Below are positions 24,307-34,428 of a stretch of DNA of 64,000 nt, piece after piece (positions within the stretch are counted from its first letter, which is position 1; each line of letters opens with the position of its first letter). This stretch comes from Thuidium tamariscinum. Its lineage: Eukaryota > Streptophyta > Bryopsida > Hypnales > Thuidiaceae. Under the pieces are notes generated by a model. The model ran no database searches. It was given only the letters and a program-made list of their open reading frames with translations, and was not told the DNA's origin. The translations under genes and the position numbers were made by a program. The DNA is taken from positions 2,108,001 to 2,172,000 of the forward strand of contig OX344751.2 of assembly GCA_947034885.2 (NCBI GenBank). The letters are read 5' to 3'.

Positions 24307-25250
24307 ACTGTCCTTTCTAGGTGAAAAAATTATCCTTACCTCACTAATACTCAATTGCTGTTCACTCAGGGTAACCTGGCTTCAATGATAAGTATAGGTG
24401 TTTGAATTGGAACCCGCATATCTTCCGAGTTGATTGGCACACTTCTCACACTTGGATCGGAATGCTATATGACATCCAATGGAATGTGTGCTAAGCAATT
24501 GTCAAGCATATTCTTCAGTAACAGTTGTTCCGTTGTGCTTTCACTGTAGGTATATGAGCCATTACCAGCTGATTTTTATTTTAGGGGAAGCCAAACTCCT
24601 AGAAAGGAAATTGACATCTTATGGTACGTTCACACAGCGAGTGATGACTAGCGGAAGCACAAACTTGTAGAGGCTGATTTCCTCCTTTAATGCGTTCCAC
24701 AAGAAACATCTCTCCAACATCATACTTCTGCTGATGTTGAAATACTCAAAGTGAAGCACATCAGATACAATTCATCTACCTTAAAATGATGAAATGCATG
24801 ACACATGCGAATTCTTGCAAGTATATACAGTTGATGTCGTACAATTGATTATGTCTCTCGAAAACCCACATTCTAACCCAAGTAGTTATCCTGAAAATTA
24901 GTGTACATTGTTCCATATCCTGAAGCTTGGATGAGCACTAAAAGATGCTGGCAGATTCTCAACTACGCGATGGCAGATCTTGTTCTTCCATCCCTTCTGC
25001 AAGTTCATTACTACGAAATAATGCCCTTGAAACAAATTACCTGATGAAACTTAATTTGTCGATTGGCATACGGGCCGCATGATCCCAATTTCAGTGACTT
25101 TCGCTAAAAGCCCATCACAAAAGAAAGCCGAGACAATGAGTATAACAATTAATGTATTCTGTCGACGAGTAAATCGGGGCGCTTTTACAGGTTTCTCCAA
25201 CGGCTCAACCTGGATGGTCGTCATGAGTATATGTATGAGTATTTGCATTA
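24307..25250. repeat. Segmental duplication, copy A (uninterrupted)
   Basis: This segment is closely similar to sequence at 27990-28812 plus 33836-33941 plus 34217-34247. Shared strings include CTGTCCTTTCTAGGTGAAAA, TGCTGGCAGATTCTCAACTA and TGTATTCTGTCGACGAGTAA. It lacks the copia element (its junction reads CACAAAAGAAAGCC) and lacks the 275-bp element (its junction reads GATGGTCGTCATGAG), so it preserves both empty sites. Its 24439-24805 portion is inverted in copy B. It has no open reading frame of note. Confidence 0.85.
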
Positions 25251-25583
25251 CTGAGGCAATAGAAAGCCAATGAAACCTTTTGTCAAAGAAGACATGGGTA
25301 GGACCAAATTATGGAAAAGTAGAGTGACTCAAGTAGAGCATGAGAGTCACCAAAGCTAGGTCGATTGCCACATTGATTGGGTGGAAAAGGAAAATTCATG
25401 CAAGTGAACACTTGCATTCCCTTGCCTACAAAAGAAACTAAAGAAATCACAAACATAATTGTACACTTCAAAATCACACCAATACACCAAGCTATGTACA
25501 ATACAATATACTATATCTAGATAAACCTTTACTTGGAGTACCAAATCACTTGGTACATTTGAACATACACAATCCACTATGCA

Positions 25584-26906
25584 CTATGGTACAATGGTCC
25601 AAGAAGCCTGAGTCATCAAAGTCCCAAGAACCGGCTCCTCGCTGAAGGATTTCGACAGACTACTCCACTCTCCCATAGACAAGTCCAAAAGCCAAGAATG
25701 CCACTCAGAAACTAAACAGTCCGGTTGAACCCACAACAAAAAGCCTTCACATGCTAAGAGGGTCATCCAGCAACACTCCATCTCCGAAAGGGCTTCAATA
25801 GGAGGACACAAGTAGGACTTCTCCTGAACCCAATCCATCAAACTACTTTGCCACCGATACTTGGTGATGCAATAACCTCCCATTGGTAAATTTTCACCCT
25901 CGGATGCATTCCTGTGCAGCACAAACATGCAATCCTTCTGAACCGCATACTTCACCACTGATGCTCCTTCGGAAGGATCCTTTTCATCACAACGCTTTAG
26001 TTCGCCTTTAGCAAGGTCACAAACACTCCAAATTCTCCTTGTGTTTTGGAAAGTCCCGTCATAGCCATTACCTAGATACTCCCATTTGTACGCGGGACGA
26101 ACAATGAAACCAAGTGCCGTTGTTGCTTTGGTCCATTGCCTTGCACCGGAATCATACATCTCTACAGTCAGACGGCCTTCCACGTGTTCGCCAACCACCA
26201 CCACCTTGTAACACTTGGTTTTAGAGTCGACTTCGATGTGCATCATTTTGGGTGGGGTGGAGTAAACATACTGGAGAGGTGGGAGTTTATGATGAACTCG
26301 TGTGAGGAGATTCACCACAACAATGCACAGGGGATTGGCTTTATTGGATTTCCAAGTGGAGACAAAACACACCAATCCACCATGGAGTGCACCCATATGA
26401 TCCCATCGATGTTTACGAGGATTGGGATCTCCCAAACGCAATTTGTAGGATGAATGTGACCTCTGTGTGCATATTGCAACACGAAATCCTGGATTAGATA
26501 TTCTACTAATATCATCATACTGTGAACCCCCCCACCTTGATACATTTGCAATCATTATGGGACTACTTTCGTCACAAGCTTGGTTAATTTCCGAATTTAT
26601 AGTAGCCATGTCTTTGTACCATTTCTTCGAGAGGCTGCGCAGCCGGGTGATATCAGGCACTGGCAGACGAGCAAAAACAAGAAGCAGCAAGTCCTTGGGA
26701 AGAGTTCTCCAAAGAACAGGATTGAGCATGTTCGGATCCTCGGAAATGATCTTGCGTGAGACAGCCATGTCGCGTAAGCTTCGTAATTCCAATTCTGCAG
26801 GTTCTACATGAACGCCATCGAAGTAGTCCGGGATTGTGTCGGTGACCGAACTGCCGTGTTTGTCTCTACATTTGCGTTTTTTTTCTATTCCTTGAATTGT
26901 CGACAT
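25584..26906 (-). CDS. F-box protein with kelch-like C-terminal region
   Basis: A single uninterrupted frame of 440 residues starts at ATG 26906-26904 and has no intron. An F-box lies at about residues 69-100 (LPKDLLLLVFARLPVPDITR then LRSLSKKWY). Such proteins act as substrate receptors of SCF (SKP1-CUL1) ubiquitin ligases, with the F-box binding SKP1. The remaining 330 residues resemble the F-box-associated/kelch-type beta-propeller of large plant families, with repeated beta-strand-like segments (VEMYDSGARQWTKAT, WLLDLSMGEWSSLSK). The N-terminal 60 residues are polar and lysine-rich. The substrate is unknown. The gene lies between two copies of a segmental duplication but is itself single copy in the window. 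Confidence 0.85.
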   Translation of the reverse strand: MSTIQGIEKKRKCRDKHGSSVTDTIPDYFDGVHVEPAELELRSLRDMAVSRKIISEDPNMLNPVLWRTLPKDLLLLVFARLPVPDITRLRSLSKKWYKDMATINSEINQACDESSPIMIANVSRWGGSQYDDISRISNPGFRVAICTQRSHSSYKLRLGDPNPRKHRWDHMGALHGGLVCFVSTWKSNKANPLCIVVVNLLTRVHHKLPPLQYVYSTPPKMMHIEVDSKTKCYKVVVVGEHVEGRLTVEMYDSGARQWTKATTALGFIVRPAYKWEYLGNGYDGTFQNTRRIWSVCDLAKGELKRCDEKDPSEGASVVKYAVQKDCMFVLHRNASEGENLPMGGYCITKYRWQSSLMDWVQEKSYLCPPIEALSEMECCWMTLLACEGFLLWVQPDCLVSEWHSWLLDLSMGEWSSLSKSFSEEPVLGTLMTQASWTIVP

Positions 26907-27989
26907 CTTGGGGTGACCCCTTCTGCTGTATCGCTCTCAACCGATGTGAATGATAAACCCCAAAGAAATTGAAGGTCACGTTGTCGCTGACCTAGAAAGC
27001 GAAAACATCCTCCCGCAGACTGGGCTCCACGGGCAATTCCAGGTCTAATTTAACAAAGCATTAAATACACATCAAGAACATGGCGCTTCCAGGAATCAAT
27101 TTACCTCGACGAAATACTCGGCTCGACGGAGGATTGAGGTTTACTCAGCACTACGCCACGTCCACAATGATTCCCGTCGAGAAGCCCCTCCTCCGCAGAT
27201 ACGCAAATACAGGAGACCAGAAAGTTCAGCCTTCCAATCGACAGAAACGCAACACGAACTTGTCCCGCCGATGCTCATGTTCATAGGCTCCTTAGTAAAG
27301 CAATGATCAGGCAGATTGACGCTGTAGTACAGGAAACACCAAAGTTAAGCAGCAAAAGTGCCGGCTAAGCTTAACTAGACTCTTCCAACACTGCAACGAA
27401 CAATGAACTTCAGTAGACCCTCGGAAAACTGAAGAGGTCCTCCATGCAGGGGTTTCCTTTTGGGGATCCATAGAAAGCAAAAGTTAGGACTTACTTTTAC
27501 ATTTAACGTGAAGAAAGAGCTCCTATTCGTGCCATCCGCTACTGACACTTTCTAATTATGGGAAATACTTTTACATTTAACGTACGTTGAAGCAGCAAAA
27601 GTGTCGGCTAAGCTTAACAATAAGCTTCCTCTTCCAACATTGCAACTAACAGCGAACTTCAGTAGACCCTCGGTAAACTGAAGAAGCTCCTCCATGCATT
27701 GTTCACAGAAGTTGAGAGCCGTGTTGGAAGTAGACTTCCACATGTACGAAGATACAGAGATTGGATCGAATTGTACAGAGGTGCCCACTCTTCAGGTCCA
27801 CTGCTCCATCCAAGCGGCAACAAAAGGAAAGTGAAGTGCACTTCATCTCCAGTATGCAGCAGCAGTCCTTCAATTCTCCACTACTCCAACACTCAGGAAA
27901 TTGAGATGCACGTCCTCGCTCTCCGTCACTACGCAGCCTTCGGCTATTGCCGCCCCAATGCTACTAAACTCCCAGACAAAGGCGGAAAA
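26907..27989. other. F-box gene upstream region with a ~105-bp direct repeat
   Basis: I recognise no gene. A block containing AGCAGCAAAAGTG, GGCTAAGCTTAAC and AACTTCAGTAGACCCTCGG occurs near 27350 and again near 27592 (offset about 243 bp). CTTTTACATTTAACGT also occurs twice (27495 and 27567). A + strand frame at 27080-27286 and another at 27699-28070 are open but have no domain. The F-box promoter and 5' UTR are expected within the first few hundred bases. Confidence 0.5.
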
Positions 27990-28119
27990 CTGTCCTTTCT
28001 AGGTGAAAAAATTATCCTTACCTCACTAATTCTCAATTGCTGTTCACTCAAGGTAACCTGGCTTCAATGATAAGTATAGGTTTTCGAATTGGAACCCGCA
28101 TATCTTCCGAGTTGATTGG

Positions 28120-28496
28120 TGTCATGCATTTCATCATTTTAAGGTAGAAGAATTGTATCTAATGTGCTTCACTTTGAGTATTTCGACATCAGCAGAAGTA
28201 TGATGTTGGAGAGATGTTTCTTGTGGAATGCATTAAAGGAGGAGATCAGCCTCTACAAGTTTGTGCTTCCGCTAGTCATCACTCGCGGTGCGAACGTACC
28301 ATAAAATGTCAATTTCCTTTCTAGGAGTTTAGCTTCCCCTAAAATAAAAATCAGCTGGTAATGGCTCATATACCTACAGTGAAAGCACAACGGAACAGAT
28401 ACACAATTCCGTTACTGAAGAATATGCTTGACAATTGCTTAGCACACGTTCCATTGGATGTCATATCATTCCGATCCAAGTGTGAGAAGTGTGCAT
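28120..28496. repeat. Inverted block within duplication copy B
   Basis: The sequence is the reverse complement of copy A 24439-24805: it starts TGTCATGCATTTCATC and ends AAGTGTGAGAAGTGTG, whereas copy A has CACACTTCTCACACTT and ATGAAATGCATGACAC. The junctions on both sides (GAGTTGATTGG on the left, ATGCGAATTCTTG on the right) are conserved in both copies, so about 365 bp flipped cleanly in one of them. Confidence 0.85.
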
Positions 28497-28813
28497 GCGA
28501 ATTCTTGTAAGTATATACAGCTGATGTCGTACAATTGATTATGTCTCTTGAAAACCCACATTCTAACCCAAGTAGTTATCCTGAAAATTAGTGTACATTG
28601 TTCCATATCCTGAAGCTTGGATGAGCACTAAAAGATGCTGGCAGATTCTCAACTACGCGATGGCAGATCTTGTTCTTCCATCCCCTCTGCAAGTTCATTA
28701 CTACGAAATACTGCCCTTCAAACAAATTACCTGATGAAACTTAATTTGTCGATTGGCATACGGGCCGCATGATCCCAATTTCAGTGACTTTCGCTAAAAG
28801 CCCACCGCAAAAG

Positions 28814-29015
28814 TGTTGAGATAAGATAACGATCCTAGTTAACTTAGGTTAAGTGAGACTTAGGATAAGATAAGAGTAGATCTCACTACTAGTGACACTA
28901 CTAGTGATACTTCCTATATAAATGTATGATCATGTAACACTGATGATTATTACTTTGAGAACTTCTTATTTGCATTATATATTTTCTGTGTCTATGCTCT
29001 GCTTCCTTCGCAACA
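28814..29015 (+). repeat. 5' LTR of the copia element
   Basis: The 202-bp LTR begins TGTTGAGA and ends CGCAACA. TATATAAATG near 28914-28923 is a candidate TATA box for the element promoter. It carries a 12-bp duplication (ACTACTAGTGAC repeated) that is absent from the 3' LTR. Confidence 0.95.
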
Positions 29016-29097
29016 CGTTATCAGCACGATTTGTCTCTCGTTTTGCTATTCTCTTTTTCTCTTTTCTTTTTTGCTATTGTCTTTAGCTACGATAGCT

Positions 29098-30058
29098 ATG
29101 GCGGATAAGAAGTCAGCGCGGGAGAGTAGCTCCCGGGTACAACCACTTTTGTTTGATACTCTTGAAGCCGATGGTAGCAATTACATGGAGTGGAATATAG
29201 ATGTGAAAGCGTACTTTTATTCGGAGGAGTTGGACGATGCGATCGATGATGAACCAGAGGCGGATTTTCCAATGTCATCCAAGTGGAAAGCTTTGCTTGT
29301 TCTTCGCCGCCACCTTCACACCTCTCTTCGACAGCAATACATCCAAGTTGACAACCCGGCGGAGCTATGGCGTCAACTTCATGCTCGGTTTTATCATGAA
29401 CGCACTATCTTTCTTCCCCAAGCTCGAAATGATTGGATTGCTCTTCGTGTTCTTGATTTCCCTGATTTCCTTTCCTTCAATGCTGAATTGCATCGTATTA
29501 CTGCTCAACTTCATCTTTGTGGAGATAGGATTACAAATAGGGAGCTCATAGATAAAACCCTATCCACTTTTCCTCCGGCTTCTGCCTTCTTAGTTCAGTA
29601 GTATAGGAATATGAAGTTTACGACACATTCCGAACTAATGTCCTACCTTTTACTTGTTGAAAAGGAGCACCAACTTCTTTTCAAGAACGCAGAAGCAAAA
29701 CCCGCCCGAGAGGCTCACACCTCTGAGATCTCGAGGCGACAGCCACGGCCCACGGGGAAACAAGCAACAACGGAAGCGATCACCAACATGGCGACACCCT
29801 AGAGATAAGTCCAAATTCTCTAAACCATCTTCTAATAGAGTTTCACGATCTACTCAAACTCAAATCATTCATTTCGACCATATAAAAAATCTTTTGATAG
29901 GAACGCCGATAGGAAGTCATCTTTTTCATGTGACGATCGTACTTGTCACAAGTGTGGCCGTAAAGGGCATATTGCTCGATACTGCCGCACTCTTGAGTAC
30001 TACGTTAGTATGTACAAAGAGTTAGAGAAGTTTAGAAATGAAAAGAGAGAGGCTCATT
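29098..30058 (+). pseudogene. copia gag region with zinc knuckle
   Basis: The frame starts at ATG 29098 (MADKKSARESSSRVQPLLFD) and covers a UBN2-type gag domain (FDTLEADGSNYMEWNIDVKA, LRRHLHTSLRQQY). An in-frame TAG at 29599-29601 interrupts a conserved stretch (AFLVQ then YRNMKF). Two compensating shifts occur between about 29790 and 29865. A CCHC zinc knuckle CHKCGRKGHIARYC lies near 29941-29985, back in the first frame. Gag forms the particle that packages element RNA. Confidence 0.9.
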
Positions 30059-33000
30059 TGCTCGACGCTCCTTCCTCTTCCAATGTAAATATCGAAAATT
30101 ACATGGTGCATATCTCCAAAGAGTTAGCTCCTACAGATATAGCTCTTATCGATAGTGCCACGACACATACAATTCTTAGAGATCCGAAATATTTCACGTT
30201 TGCTAGCCGTGATAGAACCTGGCAGACTTGTGATATCGTCACAATTGCTGGAAGTCGAAACTTTCGGTTCCGAGAGGGCCAGGCAACTATAGTATTGCCT
30301 GGGGGGACCCCCTCGTGTGTGAAAAAGCAATGTATGCCCCTGATGCCCCCCGGAGCCTGATCAGCTACCGTGATTTACGGGCTAATAGGATGGATGTCTC
30401 CACTGCATTGGATGACCATAAAGAAGTATTGGAACTCAAGCAAGGTCAGCAACTCCTTGCCACCGCTAACGCAGGAGTTACTGGCCTATACGAGTTATTG
30501 ATGAGCCCTCCTAAGGAGTCAGCTTTCCACTTCTCTACTTCGGTAGGAGATGATGAAGAGTACCGGGAATTCAGGCAAGGCCGACAGTCCCTTGCCACTG
30601 CGAAAGCAGAAGTCGATGGACTAGTATGTGAGAGCAACTCTGCTTTGATACCCCCCTCTACAGCTAAGACTGGATTGTGGCATAGTCGGTTGGGCCATCC
30701 AGGCACCACTATGTTGAGGAGGATGTTACCTTTGTTGGAAGGACACAATTTTTGCACCAGTGATGCTGACAAGGTTGGGAGCTGCGCGGCATGTTCACAA
30801 GGAAAGCTTATTAAGCGCCCTTCACATTGGAAGCTACCAACGGAACTCCCTCCTATGTTACAGCGTCTACAAGGTGATGTATGCGGACCAATTACTCCAT
30901 CTTCTGGACCATTTCGATATTTTCTTGTGCTTGTTGATGCTTCAGGCAAACACTCGGAGGTATCCCTGCTTAGCACCCGAAACATGGTGTTTTCAAAGCT
31001 TCTAGCTATGATTATTAAGTTTCGGACTCATCATCCGGACTATCCTGTGAAGAGTTTGAAGATGGACAATGCCCAAGAATTTCACTCTCATGCCTTTGAG
31101 GATTATTGTACTACTAATGGGATTTCACTTACATACTCTGTCCCATATGAACATTCACAAAATGGATTGGCGGAGGCATATATCAAGAAGATTCAACTCA
31201 TCACTCGGCCTTTATTGATCCATGCCAAATTGCCTCCTACAATGTGGGGACATGCAGTTCTACATGCAGCTACATTACTCAGGTTTCGTCCTACCTTGCT
31301 CAATACTCAGTCTTCTTTCGAGTTAATATCTGGACGCGTCCCCAATGTTTTCCATTTTCGTGTATTTGGCTGTAGAGTATGGATTCCAGTTTCTGAACCT
31401 CATAGGAAAACGATAGGTAGTCACCGTCAGGAAGGGATCTATGTTGGTTTTGATTCCCCTAGCATCATTCGATATATTTCACCTTCATCAGGCACTCTCC
31501 TACGTGCTAGATTTTCCAATTGTCATTTTGAAGAGTATAGTTTCCCTTCTCTACCCAATGTCAAGTCCCCTGCTTTAGATTTTTGGGCACCTGAAACCAT
31601 CATTCAAAACCCTGACCCCCGCACAACCTTAGCTGAGTCTGAGGTCAAGAAACTTATTCATTTACAATCCCTTGCAGACAAACTACCAGATGGCTTTAGT
31701 GATGGTCCCCGAATTACTCGAAATCCTCTCCCTGGCACAGGACTTATCCCCATTAGTGTCATTCCTTCTAAGCGTACGATTGATCCTACTACTTCTATAT
31801 CTAAGAAACCTCGCCCTCACCATGTCACCTTACATAGTGATGCACTTTTCTCACCTGATGATAATTTACAATTTTCTTCTTTCCCTGAAGATGGTTCATC
31901 CGTGACCGCCTTCATTACTCGGATACTTAGTGATGATCCTGATCCACTCACGTTAGATGAAGTAAAATCTAGCCCTGACTGGCCAAAGTGGCAAGTTGCA
32001 CTTGCTGCTGAATATTCTTCCCTTAGAAAACATGAAGTCTTTGGTCCTTTGTTGACCAACCTTCCTACTAAACTCATAGGATACAAGTTGATTTTTACTC
32101 GGAAACGTAATACCCAAGGACAAATAGTCCGATTCAAAGTACGATTAGTGGCTCAAGGATTCAATCAACGTCCTGGCATTGATTTTACCTTTACTTATTC
32201 TCCTGTTATGGATGCCACTACCTTTAGATATCTACTTGGCCTAGCTATACAACATTCTTTGGAAACCACGCTTCTAGATGTTGTGACAGCTTACCTTTAT
32301 GGAAATTTAGATGCCACAATTTATATAAGGCCTCCTCCTGATTTCTTGCCTACGCCCCCTTCGGCTGATTCTTCGGGCAAGTATTCTGGCCTCAAGCTAC
32401 AACGAGCTCTTTATGGATTAAAACAAGTAGGTCGCATGTGGTATAAACATTTGAGAGATTTCTTGCTATACCACAAGTTCCGGCACGACCCTACCCTTCC
32501 GTGTATATTCACTTTGAAGGATGCTCACGGATTTGTGATAATTGCCATTTATGTTGATGATCTCAACCTTATAGGTACGCCCTCCACTTGACGCCAAACG
32601 GTAACATTACTAACAACTCATTTTGAAATGAAACTACTTGGCCGCACTTCTTTTTGTCTTGGTTTAGAGATTACACATTTGCCCAATGGAAGTATATTTC
32701 TTCACCAAACTGCGTATACTCAACGGTTGCTCAAGAATTTCAAGATGGACCAAGCAAATCCTTTATCTGCTCCCATGATCGGTCGAAGCAAGACAAATGA
32801 TGACCCATACCGACCTTGCGAGGAGGAGGAGGAGGTATATGATAGCAAACGGTACCTCACAGCAGTCGAAGCTTTGTTATATTTATCTACATATACTCGA
32901 CCAGATATATCATTTGCAACAAGCGTGTTAGCTCGGCATAGTCAGAGGCCCACGATGCAACATTGGAATGGAGTCAAACATTTGTTTAGGTATCTTCGCG

Positions 33001-33554
33001 GAACAGAAGACTTAGGACTTCATTATACAAAGACTGGACCATCAAATTTAGTTGGATATGCAGATGCTGGTTTCAACTCAGATGAAAACACGGGCAAGTC
33101 CCAGACAGGTTATATCTTCCTACGTAACAACGCACCCATATCATGGAAGTCTGTGAAGCAAACAGTGACTGCAACATCAACCAACCATGCCGAGTTAATC
33201 GCATTCCATGAAGCGACAAGAGAAGTAGTTTGGTTGCGAACAATTGACAAGATCATTTCAGATCAATGTGAACTCAGCCACAATACACAACCAACAACGA
33301 TTTTTGAAGATAATGCAGCATGTGTGGCGCAAGTTACAGGTGGATTCATCAAGGCTAATCGAACGAAGCACATTAGTCCACAAATCTTTGGATTTACCCA
33401 AGACCTTATTGAATCAGGAGAAATTGAAGTGAAGAAAGTTCAATCCTCCAACAATATTGCTGACATACTTACAAAGGCACTCCCTGCTTACACTCACAGA
33501 CGATTGGTTCAAGAAGCTGGCATGAGATCTCTTCAAGATCTAGTTACACATTAG
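30059..33554 (+). pseudogene. copia pol region: protease, integrase, RT, RNase H
   Basis: Protease motif LIDSATTHTILRD lies near 30148. A one-base frameshift occurs in the G/C run at about 30299-30310, after which a 758-codon frame is open to 32591. That frame holds the pre-integrase HHCC finger (HSRLGHPG...CAACSQGK), the integrase core (GDVCGPI, KMDNAQEF, NGLAEAYIKK carrying the D, D, E residues), the RT (FKVRLVAQGFNQ, LYGLKQ) and YVDD near 32550. An in-frame TGA at 32589-32591 precedes the RT end and RNase H (YADAGFNSDENTGKSQTGY, STNHAELIAFHEA), which are open to 33554. The encoded enzymes would copy element RNA into DNA and integrate it; the breaks make this copy non-autonomous. Confidence 0.95.
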
Positions 33555-33645
33555 GTTACGCTCTTTTTCTTTCTGTGAATTTTCCTTATAAAGGTTTTTG
33601 TCACAGTTAAGTTTTTTAATGAGGTAACCCAGGATCGAGGAGGAG

Positions 33646-33835
33646 TGTTGAGATAAGATAACGATCCTAGTTAACTTAGGTTAAGTGAGACTTAGGATAA
33701 GATAAGAGTAGATCTCACTACTAGTGATACTTCCTATATAAATGTATGATCATGTAACACTGATGATTATTACTTTGAGAACTTCTTATTTGCATTATAT
33801 ATTTTCTGTGTCTATGCTCTGCTTCCTTCGCAACA
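33646..33835 (+). repeat. 3' LTR of the copia element
   Basis: The 190-bp LTR is identical by eye to the 5' LTR except for lacking one 12-bp unit. The purine tract GATCGAGGAGGAG lies immediately upstream. Confidence 0.95.
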
Positions 33836-33941
33836 AAAAGAAAGCCAAGACAATGAGTATAACAATTAATGTATTCTGTCGACGAGTAAATCTGGGCGCT
33901 TTTACAGGTTTCTCCAACGGCTCAACCTAGATGATCGTCAT

Positions 33942-34216
33942 CAGCCTTTTTTTTCCGACACCGTGTGGCCAAATTGCACCATTTCAAATAAATGTCTTTT
34001 TTTCGCCAGATAAAAGTAATCTTTTTTCGCCAAATTTTTTCCAAATCTCTTTAAAATATGGATGACGTTGCCAAATTTGGATGAAAAAGTATATGAATAT
34101 GACGGAAAAGTGTTTTTAAGCCCCAAAGATGGATGAATGTCGAAATACAATGCTTCACCAAATTTGAAGTGATCGCCATCTTGGCACTTTCTCAAAAAGT
34201 AAAAAAAAAGGGCTGG
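33942..34216. mobile_element. Non-autonomous DNA transposon, CA..CTGG family, copy 3
   Basis: It starts CAGCCTTTTTTTTCC and ends AAAAAAAAAGGGCTGG. Direct repeats TCGTCAT occur at 33935-33941 and 34217-34223. Duplication copy A has a single GGTCGTCATGAG at the same place, which proves the insertion and its length (275 bp). Its internal sequence matches 359-685. Confidence 0.85.
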
Positions 34217-34428
34217 TCGTCATGAGTATATATATGAGTATTTGCATTTAGGTATAGCGATTTGTGTATTACACAGGATTAGATTCTAATTAGACTAAGT
34301 AAACTATTTATTTCCAGCATTTCAAGAGTAAATAATTAGCAAACAACGAATCGAATACACAAAACACATCGAACAGTACACCAATGCAAAAAATGGAGCA
34401 TTCATGGATAATGGCAGTGTGTGGTGGG

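Larger units (their letters stand above)
28814..33835 (+). mobile_element. Ty1/copia LTR retrotransposon, complete but disabled
   Basis: The 5,022-bp element is flanked by the 5-bp target duplication AAAAG (28809-28813 and 33836-33840). LTRs of 202 bp and 190 bp start TGTTGAGATAAG and end CGCAACA. They differ visibly only by one 12-bp repeat unit, which indicates a recent insertion. CGTTATCAGCACGA directly after the 5' LTR fits a primer-binding site and GATCGAGGAGGAG before the 3' LTR a polypurine tract. Domain order is gag, zinc knuckle, protease, integrase, reverse transcriptase, RNase H, as in copia. Stops and frameshifts interrupt gag-pol. Confidence 0.95.
27990..34247. repeat. Segmental duplication, copy B, interrupted twice
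   Basis: The copy resumes copy A sequence in four blocks. Block 1 is 27990-28119, direct. Block 2 is 28120-28496, the reverse complement of 24439-24805. Block 3 is 28497-28813, direct. Block 4 is 33836-34247, direct, with a further 275-bp insertion at 33942-34216. The copia element accounts for 28814-33835. Copy B and copy A lie on either side of the F-box gene in the same orientation. Confidence 0.85.

Noticed and set aside
30446..30985. 179-codon minus-strand frame within copia pol
   Set aside because: It is antisense to the integrase region, has no domain, and is best explained as a shadow of the pol frame.
28814..33835. Copia element considered as an integrated virus
   Set aside because: There is no envelope or movement gene; LTRs, primer site, domain order and target duplication are those of a plant Ty1/copia retrotransposon.
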